A stretch of 64,000 nucleotides of DNA from Heterobilharzia americana (lineage: Eukaryota > Platyhelminthes > Trematoda > Strigeidida > Schistosomatidae): assembly GCA_944470555.2 (NCBI GenBank), contig OX104127.1, positions 91,102,708 to 91,166,707 on the forward strand, written 5' to 3'. The notes below the pieces were generated by a model. The model saw only the letters and a list, made by a program, of their open reading frames with translations, searched no databases and was not told the origin of the DNA. The position numbers and the translations under genes were made by a program. Positions 10,101 to 22,835 of the stretch are shown here, one piece after another; positions within the stretch are counted from its first letter, which is position 1, and each line of letters starts with the position of its first letter.

Positions 10101-13100
10101 CTTCCAAATTTAAGTAGGTGGAAAAGCGTGCTACATTTTACCGTCTGTGCTTACTACTTCAGCATCAATCTTAGTCGAATGATATTGTGACGCGTAACAA
10201 TTACTGTTGGATTGTTTGAAATGAAAAGCGACAATGTTTGTATTTGTGTTTTGCACTTTGTCACATTTACAATGTTTCGCATGTTTCATGTATACTGTGT
10301 CTATTAGTTTTCGATGGCGAATTGATAATCAGTGTTTCTACTTTGAGGTGAAGTACATGTTTCCTTAGTCTTTCTTAATTATGATGCCTTATCAGGATTG
10401 ATCAGATGATCCGAATTCGTGGAACTCAGTTTTTCAGTTAAACTGTGGATAATTATCTAACTTATTTGGTGGAAAGTTTTCAAGCGCGCTTATCTTTTCA
10501 CAGAGTTTTTAGAAGCTTAATTTGGCATGTTCTTAGGGGGCTATACTGAAACTATGTAAACATTTTTTGAAGTACTGCGATCAAGTGACAAATTTATGTC
10601 TCTCGAAAGCTATCATGTTTTAAAATATTTATCGTTTATATGCTAGATTACTTTAAAGGATTTATAGTTATTTCTGCGGGAATCAGTGGGCACTCTAAAT
10701 TATCTTTTCCTTATCTGGTTGAAGGCTTTTAGATTATGCGACATTTTCCTTTCATATCTCAAACGATTAATAACCACTAATCTATCACTCTCCTATTCTC
10801 TACATGACAAAATTCATGTCAGTGTTAGTTGAAATTAATGTGAGTTCATATTCTATATTTTCCTCAAAGTAGTCGAACAGTGGATCTGTTTATCAGAAAA
10901 GCTGACATCAGTTTTTCCAGTAAACCAGTTTTAGAAAATATTGAGGTTAGATTCAGAAACTTGTTTTAATGATTTGGGAAAGGCTGTCAATCTAGTGTCG
11001 TGATCCCTGAGTGGTTCCAATCCCAAGAGAAAGCTCGACAGAATCAATCTTGAAGTCAGTGATATGGGTATTGAATAAAGCATGTCTCAGTATCATGATA
11101 AGAATGGGGCACTAAGCACTAAGCACTAAGTATGTAACTCCAAGTCTTCGTGAATGGAATATTTGGTGGTTTCAGGTTTCATTATTTGAAGTGAAACGAC
11201 AAACCTGAAATACTTCGATTCCACCATAGGTGTACTTACATTCATAGAATTCACCAAGAACTGTCAATACTCAGTGACATATTCTTGAAGACAAATAAAT
11301 ACTTCCAACCAACAGATAGAGTGAATCACCACTGACATTCATGGTTAGTATACCAGATGAGTCAGTAGAAGTATATCAGACAAAGAAAGAATGAAATACC
11401 GCTTCTGTTTTCAGGTATGCACGCGAATCGGTCACCAATGGATAGTCGACGTAGCTGTCTGGTTTGGAGTGCTACGCACTAGTCGAAGTCCATTGATCAA
11501 GTTTTTCAATGTGACCACCTACCTAGTTAACATGACACTGTATTGCACCGTATTTTAAAAATGCGAATCTGAGAGTTGGTCAGTACAGTCTGATCCTACA
11601 TGTTGTCAGTCGTAACCTGAATGCTAAATGGTCATTTCTCTGATTTAACGCCTGAGTATCTCAAATATAAAGCTGTTGACTCACTACTCAGTGAAACAAG
11701 GTTGAATGTCTGTGGTAAGATGAGCTCCCTTCAGATTTTAGAAATGCTATACTAGTTGAAAGCAAGCCAGTTGAGAACCTAGAACTCCTGACCACTGCTA
11801 ATTAATCCACAATATTAAGCATAGTGAAGGATTTCTCAAATCACACAATTTTATTTCATGACTTAGGATGGGAATGATAGGTATGTCGCATCAGCGTACT
11901 TGTCTATATACACTGGATCCTTGTCTGAAGAGATCTTTATTGCTCATGCATTAAATCTGAGGTTTATCGTCAATCAGTGGCCAGTCCCTTCATTCTTTCG
12001 TTTTCGTCTGGCTTGTCTGAACACGTGGTATCATTGTAAAGCATTGGTTAAATTCGGGTGAATTATTAAAATCAGTGGTGTATATGTGAGCAAATTGTGC
12101 ATTGTTTCGTTGTTTTTATAATTCATCGGGTTTGGGAAAATTCTTCAGGAGTATCTAGCATTCATTACAACGTCTTACTGCAGCGTTGATTCGAATGTCA
12201 TACTCAGATCGCCTTTCTTGATGTTTTGAAAGTCTCCGTATGCTGTGATAAAGACTGAGGGAAACCTTACTTAGCATTAACTTGCATAACCTGATGAACA
12301 ACCATTTGTATTGCCTATTATTCAGTCAAATGTGTCACTCAAAACGTTCAAAATCTCATAGAGGGACTGCATCACAAATGTGTTTTTTAAGGACTATTTG
12401 ACAGACTTCAATGCTGTGTGGCATCCAATCAATCGAAAGGGAATAACTAAAGCATTATTAAGTCAGGGAATTGCTTGGTTTACATAACTGCTTTTCTTAT
12501 AGTCTATTAATTGTCCTAATAAGAGAATCCTTTTCAGATTTCGTTTGTGTAATGTTATTCAGCTGGTTCTGAGTGGATTTCATCTTTCTGACGTTTCCCA
12601 CTCATTTCCAATGTCACATATTAACATGTTTCCTCTTCCAGTTCGGTATTTGTATGCGGTTCCAATGGACCACTGTGTAGTACAATGTTGGAACCGAAAA
12701 GAAAATGATCGATGAGAACATGCAAGACTATCTGAAAAAGACTAGTGTCCTTTGAAGAGACTGGGAAATGTGTTCAAATGAACACATCAATAGTGTTTGA
12801 CAAAAGTGACTCATTAATTTCAGCACAGGTCATTCTTTACACTGGGATAACTAACTATTAAAACAGTGTGACGTAATAACTGGTAGGTGTGGGGATCTCT
12901 CTGACATTCATCACTCGTGAAGTCTTTCTCCTCCTCCAGTTTAATCTACTTCCAAGTATCACTGATACTCAAATTTAACGTCATAGTTTCGTTTCAGCAG
13001 GTTCCTTTACGAGGTATATTTGAGTGTACAAGATATGATAAGTACAAGTTGTTTCTGGAGAGTAAAACAACTCATTGTCGTCAGTGAGAGCGTGACAGTT

Positions 13101-13900
13101 AAATAGATAGGGTTTGTTGTTGCAGTATTGTAGTTAGCGTTACCTGACTAGGATGACTAACCAACCAACTCTGAAGTTTAATAAACAGGATGCCTTCATT
13201 CAGGTAATCAACTATTTCGAGGAATTTTGATAGACGCATACCTGATTATCTAGAACTGTTTGGAAGTGAATGCTGCCCAAAATGGAGGTATAAAGTAGTT
13301 CGATGTGTGACTTTCCTTGACCTCTATAATCACTTCTCTATATTATGACATTCATATTAGTCTGTGAAATGAAACAGTTATTTGGAAACTTTGTGTTGTT
13401 TTAGGTGTTCTGCTTCGGAGAAATGTCGCATGGTTTACTTCTCGCAGTCAAAACACGTTTGTGTTCATATGCTGTACGTATATGCATTATTGCCAACAAT
13501 ATATTCTCGACAACCAACTGTGTGGGTTAGTTTCATCAAACAAAGGGTACAATAATGTGATTTTGTTGGAATTTCATGCCTGCATGGATCTGAGAAACGG
13601 GAAGTGGATGTCAAGAATTATTTAAATATTCATCACTGAGGACATAATTCTTTCCAACACAGACTTTCTAAAAATGCACTCAGAAATCTGTGTTGTAATT
13701 TAAATTTTTGATTCAGCTAATTATATAATTGATGCATTGAAAGTACATAGAAGGCTTTTAGTTGAGCTTTGACATATATTACTCAAAGCATAGTGTTGAA
13801 TAAACTATTTGATTACATCAAAATGTGTGGATATTACTTGAAATTTATCTGAGGTATTTAGGTACCATCATTTCTCCCTTCTGACATAGGGTTTATAAAT
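7183..13900 (+). other. Long AT-rich region, probable intron(s) of the lectin-like gene
   Basis: About 6.7 kb with only short open frames and no recognisable transposon protein. CAGGT donor-like and TTTCAG acceptor-like strings are frequent, so short exons could be hidden, but none can be supported without transcript data. Minor items are a heptamer repeat GCACTAA x3 near 11,109 and a hairpin-forming pair TTTCAGGTTT / AAACCTGAAA near 11,173-11,214. Confidence 0.4.
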
Positions 13901-14219
13901 CCTGGAGATTGACTTTTGAAGTTTCTTTACCAAGTTTTCAGTGTTTCAATAGATTAGTAAATACCTCTGTTCAGCCTTCCGATTTGAGAGATTATTACTT
14001 GTCATTGCACTACTTAAAGACTTATGAAATATGTGCTCATTTTCATTATCCTGGATGTCCTACTCATAACATTCTCACCCTGTTTCACATAGCAGCTCAC
14101 CTTTCATTGCAGCTGGTCAAGTAACTCGTGTACCTCTACTGCTTTACAAATCAGTTCACTCAAACAATACAAGATGAATGGTGTCTAAAACTGCAACACC
14201 GTCAAAGCAGCCAGTTCCA

Positions 14220-15600
14220 CTGCTTACATCATTTGGGGGAATTGATTCAGTATTTCATATGATTTATATGGTTTTCCTGTCAACATGGTATATGTTTGAA
14301 GGCAGAACGTTTATTGTTCATACTGACTAAAAGTTATTAGTTTAGGTTCCAAACGCCAAGAGCAATTGGTATTCGCCATCAGAAATCCATCACTTTGATT
14401 TAACATTGTAGTCCACCACGAATATTGGGCAAGTTTAACGTGCAAAAATTGCATGTCTGATGCTGTTTCTGATAACTAAGTAAACACAGTTCACTGCGAA
14501 CTTTGTGGTCACATGTTGGACATTTGACTCCGAAACCGAAGGTAAACTAGGACTTCGTCACCACGATTAACAGTTTGGCGTCAGTATGACTGCCTACGTG
14601 AGTGAAATATAGGGAATATTGGTGCTGACGCTTTCTACAAACACTCTACGTAGATTAATTATGTGTATATATATATACAGACATTGCTTGTGGCAAATAC
14701 GTCGCTATAACTGTCAAAAGACAATTAATTATTATTTCTGAATGAAGACGTCTTTTGACACACCTCTTCAAGGACAGTGAACTGGATATCCACATGATCG
14801 AGACACGTCAAACTAGTGCTGCAACGAATGCACTTAGAGTATTTCAGCTGAGGTAACGCATTCAGTAGACACCGTTAAAACTCTAGGTTTACTGCTGGCA
14901 GAACCAGTATGCCTGAAACACTTTCTTACATCACTTAAACACGCTCACATAAGTAGTTGATCACAACGAAGTCAGTGGCGTGAAATTATATGATTGAAGG
15001 ACATTTGTTGTCAGGGGTTGCACATTTGCCTCCGTGGATTAACAACATCAAGAAGACCGGTCAAATAAAGCGACACTAGTGCATTATCTGGAAGACAGAT
15101 GTATCTTGGATATACTGTGAAAGGGACGAATTCGAATCCAGATGTCGACCAGGTCATTTAAATCACTTTTGTGATGGCCTTGAACAGGACCACTTGTTTG
15201 TTCATTGTGAAACAAAACTTCATTGATGTTGTAGTCTGTGGTCTGTCTTCACCTGGAATGTAAAAGTCAAATTGTCACGGTTGTCGGAACTTAGCGTGCA
15301 GCAACTGGAAGAAGTACTGCGCCACTTCAGGTTTCAATCTCTGGAAAGGGGTTGATTTTTTTAAATGATGCGAAACGCGTTTACCCTTTCGATGGCGTTG
15401 TGAACGATGCCAATTTAAAATAAGTTGTTTCAGTCGGTAGAAACTTGGCATTAACCGGATGAAATTGCAAGAGGGCCAACTATTATGAAGACATCAACTG
15501 AACAGCTCCCAATAATACTGTTAGAAAACTGAAAAAAATTCACCATTGCGTTTTCTATTTCACCTCTTAGGAAGGCAAAAACAAGGGGAATTGTCATGAA
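14220..15600 (+). mobile_element. Decayed Ty3/Gypsy pol fragment (RNase H to integrase)
   Basis: In shifting plus-strand frames around 14,290-14,480 one can read M-F-E-G-R-T-F-I-V-H-T-D, then N-W-Y-S-P-S-E-I-H-H-F-D-L, then a degraded ADAL-like segment. These are the RNase H to tether landmarks of Gypsy pol. Weaker pol-like sequence continues to about 15,600. Many stops and shifts mark it as an old copy, unlike the element at the window start. Confidence 0.6.
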
Positions 15601-17989
15601 GTTTATATTGATGGCTACCACCTTGTAATGAAGTAGGTTTTCATATTTGTATTTTGGGTGCCGTGGAGACCCACAAGATCAAAGTAATTATCGTCAAACT
15701 TCAACTGATTCGCTCTAGTGAAGAAAAAACAATTCAGCTCTCCATCCTCAGTGACACAAAAGGATACTGATCCGGTGTGACTGATTATGTACTCCTGCAG
15801 CTTCTCATAACTGCTTGCTCCTAAAACAGTTGCAAGGAATAATTCATATACTATGCAAACTACACTGAGAGGAGGGACGATGACGCATACTGCACACATC
15901 TTGATCGTTCAGTCTTTCCAGCAAACAAAATCAACAACATCATATGTTAGAGACCAGGTGTATAACTTGGAGGCCACTGCTTTGAATCCTGCAACAACCT
16001 ATATTTCCATCTCACCTTCAGTCACCATTAATTAGAACTAAATGCAGGAGTATCGTATCTTAGCAATGGTCTTTTGCTGTTCAGTTCAACGTCCTTCAAT
16101 ATCCTGTTCCTTGAGGTATTGCTGTTAAGATAATTATAGGGACTACTGTCATTCAGTATACACCGATCTACTTTCCTTAGCAACCCTCTGACTTTCCAAG
16201 CACTTAGGCTGGACAAAAGCATTTCAGAAACTATCTGTTCAATGTTTAATTATAACAAACGAAAGTGAACCGCATCTCATTACACCATCCACGAGATGGC
16301 ATCCTAAAACCCTCTAAATATTGCTTTCCTATTCGGCGCAAGTACCAAATGGGGTAATTTGTCATCAATTTTGACTGGTCTTCTGGTTAAGTGGTAGTAG
16401 GGAGGTTTAGGGAATTTTCAAATGAAACACTTTTCGTCATTGATTAAAACAGGTTATCGTGGACCAAATGTAAATCAAATGATTGGATCTCTCTAAAGAA
16501 TATTTTTTTAGAAAAATGCATATTTAGTGACCTCAATTTGTTCCCCCGAACACACCATTCAATTTTTAGACGTACATTTTGAGACGTTTGCCTGCATTAA
16601 GAATACCCTAGAACTTGCCATACATTTCCTTCAAGACACGCGCGCTTCCAGCATCCTCTGGTTTTTGATTCGCTGATCATTTTGCGCTTGAAACGCATCG
16701 TTCAGCAAACATTCGAGTTCCAGTCTTTTCACCACGTGTCGTTGTCGATCGAATTGCCGGCAACGGGCACTGGATCTACTGTATACACGGATTGAACGCA
16801 TCCTTTCCCTTCACGGATCCATCAGAACCGATGGTTACGCTAACGGACTAAACGCGTAGTCTCAAGATGCAAATTTCCTCAGGGAGCAGATTTCCTCCAA
16901 ACAGTCAATAATGATTGTGTATTTATGACTTCTCATGTCTGGCTGAGGTCTTGGCTTGTGGTTTTCTAATCTTGGACTGTCTGTTGTAGACTATTTCTGA
17001 TGACCGGTACGCCTCATCCTGATATATGTAAGTGCGCAGTTTGTTGCGAAACCTATTGCATACTGTCATATTTGAAGAGAACTAAGTGTATGCCTTATGT
17101 TTTCAGACCTACTTACTCAAGATGTTTGGTCAGAAGCAAGTAGGGAAACGTAACTGGAGGTTTTGTACTCAACTTGTGACGAGGTACATCATTTGTCATC
17201 TCACTGTAAATGGGGAAATCTAGAATGACGAAGATATCTTTCGAGAAAATTGAGGTGTGTTCGGAACCCAGTAACTTTCAATTATTTCGAGATTTCAAAC
17301 TGAATTCATGTGACTCAGTAAGGTCAGCAGTTGAGAGGCAAGACTAAATAATTTTGGCTGTCTCATTTAAATTTTGCATCCCTTGGCCTAATCTCGTTAT
17401 CTGGCGGTTCATCACATTCAGTGTTGGGGTCTGTGTACTTGAGGAATGACCAGAAGACGAAACTTTTCTTCAGAAACACTACCAAGCCCCCGTTTCCTCG
17501 GGCTAACAGAAGAAATAATACGCCGCATCAATACTTGTTTGGAACTGAGGATCATAGGCGTAATATAAATCCGAACGCTGGGCACGACATGCAACTCACA
17601 AGTGAGTCACACCTGACCCGACAACTGCGATATTCCTGACTATGTAACTGTGCAGCTCAGTTATTCCGCTACCTGTATCTCGTACCTTACAGCCAACTCA
17701 TTGCTTCACTAAGGACACGAAAAGTGTAACGAGGCCTGGAATTGCGTGTACGCCTAATAGTATCATCTTCATTTGTCATATGTTGGTGACAACAACTAGA
17801 AGCGGACCTGCCACTCATGTGCGGTATAACCGGAGTGGTGTTGGGAAAGGATGCGGTACATATAAGCACGTTGAGGAAGTGCAGGTGAGAAATGAATTTA
17901 CTTCTCTCTCTTTGCCTTCATAACACCTCCAGTTCCTGACAGTGTTGACCGATAATTCAACACGCGTAGCAAATAAAACGCCGGTGACC
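15601..17989. other. Unassigned intergenic sequence
   Basis: Short open frames only (longest 94 codons, minus strand 15,615-15,899), none recognised. Sequence becomes less AT-rich towards 17,400-17,900, where LINE-derived sequence begins, but I see no defined domain there. Confidence 0.3.
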
Positions 17990-18600
17990 TGTTTCTCATG
18001 TCACGCAAACTCCAGTCACCATCAGCGGGAGAAATCTCAGGGAAGTAGCTTCTTTCGCTTGTGTAGGCAGCACTGTTTCAACCACAGGCGGCAAAGACGA
18101 GGATGTTAAATCCAGGATCCGAAATGCAAGACGGGTGTTCATCAACCTGAAACCAGTGTGAAGTTCTGTACTTAGCATTTATAACAAGATCCGGACTTTC
18201 AACACTAATGCCAGTCAAGTCAGTGCTCCTCTATGGTTCAGAGACTAGGTGCGTTAAAAAGGGAATTCCCAGCAGACTGCAGATATTCATCAACAGCTGC
18301 CTTCGCTCACTCGATACTCTAGATAAGATGGATTGCCAGAAAGAATAAGCAACAAGGAACTCTACCTGTCCGGGCAACGAACCAACCAAGAAGCTGCCGC
18401 CGAATAAATATACAGAAGGAAGTAGAGGTGGATTGGACCAGGCATACGCTGAGAAGACCATTTGCGGAGGTCATGCGTCAGGCATTCGAGTGGAACCCAG
18501 ATGGAAACGATGAGTTAGGCTTCCGAGGTGAGGGTGACATGGAGGAGATCTTGTGAGGGAGAAATGAGAGCTTCTGGGCTGTCGTGGAGCCAGGTTCAAA
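17990..18600 (+). mobile_element. RTE-like LINE, 3' end of the RT ORF
   Basis: Plus-strand reading from about 18,010 gives V-T-I-S-G-R-N-L, SFACVGS, GGKDEDVKSRIRNAR, then K-I-R-T-F-N-T-N, then I-F-I-N-S-C-L-R, then E-V-D-W-T-R-H-T-L-R-R and R-Q-A-F-E-W-N-P-D-G. These are the familiar landmarks of the region after the polymerase domain in RTE-like schistosome LINEs. Several stops and shifts show it is inactive. Confidence 0.72.
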
Positions 18601-18849
18601 AGGTTTCAGAGAAAAGAGTGGAATAGAGAGGTGTTACTGAAGCCCTATGTTCCACTAGGAATCCAAAGGACGAATAATAGTAATATGCTTCCAACTCTAG
18701 TGCTCTTAAAACGGTCAAGGGGCGTTTAGATTTGAGCCACAATGTTCCGAATCCTCGCAGTAAATTTGAGGTTGACGAGCCTTCCATAGTCATCCGACCG
18801 CATGAAACATTCTGCGTAATCTGTCAAGAAGGATGTTAGTGTACTACGA

Positions 18850-21800
18850 GTATCAACCGCTCAAAACAAGCAAGATCCAAAGACAACCGTGTGTTGAGGA
18901 ATGCCCCTTCTGATGATATTCAACCCACAGAAGAACCTTCAGGAACAAAACATCCTGATGATTCACGGTAAAGTATCTCTGTACTCCTTCGACTTTCAGT
19001 CTATCCGTAACCACCATACTGCTGTATATAAATGAACAATATTCGAGTAGTGGTCAGACACATGTTTTACACGGGATAGCTTTAGATTCGGTACTGTAAA
19101 AATTCCGTAATAAAAAGCCCACCAGTTCACATGATTTCGATACCTGTGTGGATACGGGCTTAGAGAAGGTTGTGTTGTAAGAATATCGCAGCCCTAAGTT
19201 TTGTATGTACTTCAGTTTTGGGAGTGAACGCCCGGTTATCATTAAGTTTAGTTCTAATGCGTAATCACCTATGCATATCCAGCCACATTTTTCTGTGTTG
19301 AATTTGAGTTGCCAGGTGTTGCATCATTTGCCAGCATATTTTAGTTCCCCTTGCATAGAGCTATAGTCAAGGCTAGGTCATTGCTAAGATATGTGTATAC
19401 TACTTTTAGGTCACCCTCGAATCAGAATGGCTTGCCTACTTTGAAACACTCACATATGGTACTGATGTACGTTATGAAGAGGAGTAGACCTAAGACGCCA
19501 CCTTGGACAACTCCACTGGTGATTAGTCTAGGCTTTGAGACAGTAGAACTAACTTTTGTTATTTGGTAACGGTTACGCAGAAAGGATTCCAGCCAGTCTA
19601 GGAGTGGATTTCAGATTCCGAAGGATCTTAGCCTACTGATAAACAAGTTGTGGGGAACTCTATCAAAGGCTCCAATGAAGTCGAAATAAAGTATTATCAC
19701 AATCTCTTTCTGATTCCTTTCGCCAGTGATCTCGTTAAAATGTGAAACAGGTTCGTAGTGCAGGATCGTTTCAGAAAGCCATATCTCGACCAGTTGATAT
19801 GGTTAGATTCTGGAAGGCAGTCAGACATTTGACTTTTAAACACATTTTCCATGATCCTTGAGATGATCAGGGTTATGTTAATTGGTCTGTAATTGCTTAC
19901 GCTGGTCTTGACTCCCGACTTCTGTTTTGGCAACACATCGGTTGTTGTTCTGTTTACCAGGACATGTCCCAGAATTTAATGAGAGTTTAAATATCCGTGC
20001 CGGTGCTTCTGTAAATTATTCACGATATCTTGTCTGTCCCGCATCTAACACTTCCTCTTGGGCTCTTAGCCGCATCGTTAATGTTATTCACCCCGAATTC
20101 TGCGCTACTCATCGTGCTGCTTCTTTACTGGCTACCTCGATGTCTGGAGCTAAAGTTATGTTAGTACTACTAAGAAATCACTTGCTGAGTCCACAAATCG
20201 CACATGGGTCATGATAACCTATACTTTTATGCTCTGAATGATTTATTAAAAAATCTTTCGCATTTATCTCTCTCGCAGGATACTGCAAAGGTTTTGCGTT
20301 ATGGCCAAACCATCAAGGGCCCTACGCCCTTCAGCCAGTGCTTTCACTCACCGTCTTTCTTCAAGTGAAATGAATGTTATGCGCATCTGATTTGGTACAT
20401 GAAGTTCTTTCAAAACAAAGTACTTTTTCTTAGTCTCAGTTTGCGTCGAGTTTCGCTATCTGCATACAAAGTTGTTTTCAGGCCGAGCCCAGTGGGTGCA
20501 ATTGTTTCCTGAGCGAAACTAATGATCTTGTAAAATTCGTCGAGGGTTTGAGACAGATTACCGCTAGTGAAGAAGTCTTCCCAATCGGAGCATCTTATAA
20601 GTGTCTGGAGAAGCTCCCAGTCAGCATTCTTGATGTTACTTCATCTGCACCCTTGCGAGGCACTAGGAGTGGTGGAGTTCAAAGCAATATGCTATGATCG
20701 CTGTATGTAAATTTTTCTCCTACCTGTACGGGCAATCGCTCGATGTTGTGACAAAGTATCAGGTCAAGGGTGTTATGGTTTTGCGCAGGGGAGTGCACGT
20801 ATTGCTGTCAATCGCTTGTGTCACTGGCTGCTAGGAGTTTTTTATAGTTTGTGGGACTTCTGCATATGTTCCGGTCTGCTCCAAAGAGGTTAAGGTCGCC
20901 ACGGATTATCTTAGAATCGAAGTCTAGAGTGGCAACGTGCTTGAATGTTTCGCAGATGATATCGACTGCTGTGGGAGTGTTTGGTACCCTATATAAACAT
21001 TCAACGAGGAGCTTGTGTTTGCTGATGATTGCACTTGTCCACGCACATTCAGGAGTTTAACCTAGTTCAAGATTTCGGGGGATGTCAGAAATAATAATGC
21101 TTAGCGCATGGATGGGACACCAACCCCCTTTTTTCTAGACTCTGTCCGGTCTGTACACTCTATATCCATCGACTTTATCATGTGAGTCTGATGTATCTGG
21201 AGTTAGTTAGTTCCCTGTAGCCGGGACCGGTGTCGGTTGTTTTAGGATTATTAGGATTCGAAGAGCTGATATCCTACCTGCCACTGATCTTACATTAACT
21301 ACTAGTACTGTTAGATACAACAGGTATCGAGAGAGTAAGGGGAGAGAAGTAAGCCTACCACTGCTTCATCAGTGTGCTGATATATATCGCAGTATTCCCT
21401 GCTGCTTTTCAAGCTGTGTTGCGCACGCGTGGTTCGTGCTCTGATTGTTGTTGTCACTGGTAAATATGATAAGGAAAGGTGGTACTGTTCGGCGTATGCC
21501 TCATTCCAGGCTTTGCTATCGGTCGTGGTGTCACTAGGGGGGCACTCAATGAATTCGGCGATAAAAGAGGCGGGTAGTGGAAAAAACCAGGCAGGATATT
21601 TGGGCTGTCAGGAATTAAGTAATTTTGAAACCAAGGATGGCTTCTCTGTGGGTTGTACGCAGTGCACAGTCCGCTACTAATAGTTTCGCTGCTTCTCAGG
21701 TCCTGTGTTACAGACCAATGTCGATGCGTTGTGTTATTATGCCTATTGCTCCTGGGGTTCCGGTCCTGGATTATGTTTGTGAATGGAAATTTCAACCGAT

Positions 21801-22835
21801 CATTCCTTAGGCACGTATTTCTGCTGCCAGGTCTGTATCGAGTGCGGTCAGTGCAGGCAGCCTCTTTCGGGGTTGTATTGGTTTCATTTGCACTGCCGTT
21901 TCCATTTAGCACGGCAGATGAGCTCATTCTGCCGGTTTTTGCCTTCTCAATCCTCCCATTTCCGAAGGAAGCAGTTTGCTTTGACACAGGAGGTCTATCA
22001 TCATTGGCATTTGTTTGTATCCCTTTGTTGCTGCAAGGTTTAAGCTGGCTTGTTGTTTAGTTAGATGGGGTGAGTCTAGGTCTGTAGATAGAATGTGTCT
22101 GTGACCATCAGTTGTCACGTGAAGTACTTTGTCTCCTTGAGTGGTATGAGGGCTGATGGAGTGTCGAACTTGCATGGGTTCTGCATTTACTACCCGACTG
22201 TATCAGCCAGCTGGTGTCATCTTACCTGGTTTTTCACATCCCGTAGTACCCGTTGCGAGGCTGTCAGAGTCAGGTATTTTACCAAGACAGAGTTGGACAA
22301 GAACATTATCTTTGAATGCAACACTCTCTTGCTCCATAGTGGCTACGTTGCTGTTGGGTGCTGCCTGACATTTTGTATTTGTCTCCTGAGGTGGGGTTCT
22401 ATCTTCAGGTATCTTAGCATATTTCTTGAATTGAACACTATTCCCTATCGAAACAACTCGCCCGCAATCGAGGGTTGGTGTAAACCGGAACAACATAGGC
22501 CAGGCAAGTTGTGAACCGGTATTTGGAATCCTTTTACGACCACAAGTAACTTGTGACATACTACAGGCGTCCAGGATCATAACTCTAGCCTTTTTGGTGA
22601 TATACTTTCCTGGAAACTGAAGACGATGCTTTTTTGTAGTGATGCAACTCGTTGTACCACCTCTGAGGCGATGAAGCCGTTTAGAGCTTCGGCCTTTCGT
22701 GCTTCCTCAGTGTCTATGTCCTTATGCGAATTAAAAAGATAAGCAATGAGTTCCACTTGTCCGAACGCAGTACGGACTTCAGTTGGCACTGTGTTAAACC
22801 TAGTATTTTGGACCTCAGTGGAACTTGCCAAGCTA
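18850..22835 (-). mobile_element. CR1-like LINE, near full length, inactive
   Basis: Reading the minus strand from right to left, 22,831-22,203 and 21,987-21,454 are ORF1-like frames without a recognised domain. Around 21,030-20,700 there is endonuclease sequence with R-G-D-L-N-L (GDFNL box) followed by HNTLDLILC and T-Y-S-D-H-S. RT begins near 19,936 with NYRPINITLIISRIMEN, then F-I-G-A-F-D-R-V-P-H, then T-S-G-V-V-Q-G-G-V-L-G-L-L-L-F. The catalytic YADD box is degraded (about 19,420). The C-terminal part contains TWQLKFNTEKC, then P-L-L-E-Y-C-S, and ends near 18,880. The order ORF1-EN-RT and the motifs fit CR1/Jockey-type LINEs such as schistosome SR1. It lies antisense to the RTE fragment at 17,990. 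Confidence 0.75.

Noticed and set aside
11109..11130. Short heptamer tandem repeat as a CRISPR-like or satellite array
   Set aside because: Only three copies and no spacers; trivial local repeat.
13909..14124. 71-codon frame as a terminal exon of the lectin-like gene
   Set aside because: A TTTTCAG acceptor precedes it, but its open phase does not fit the phase-2 donor at 7182, and decayed Gypsy sequence begins about 100 bp after it.
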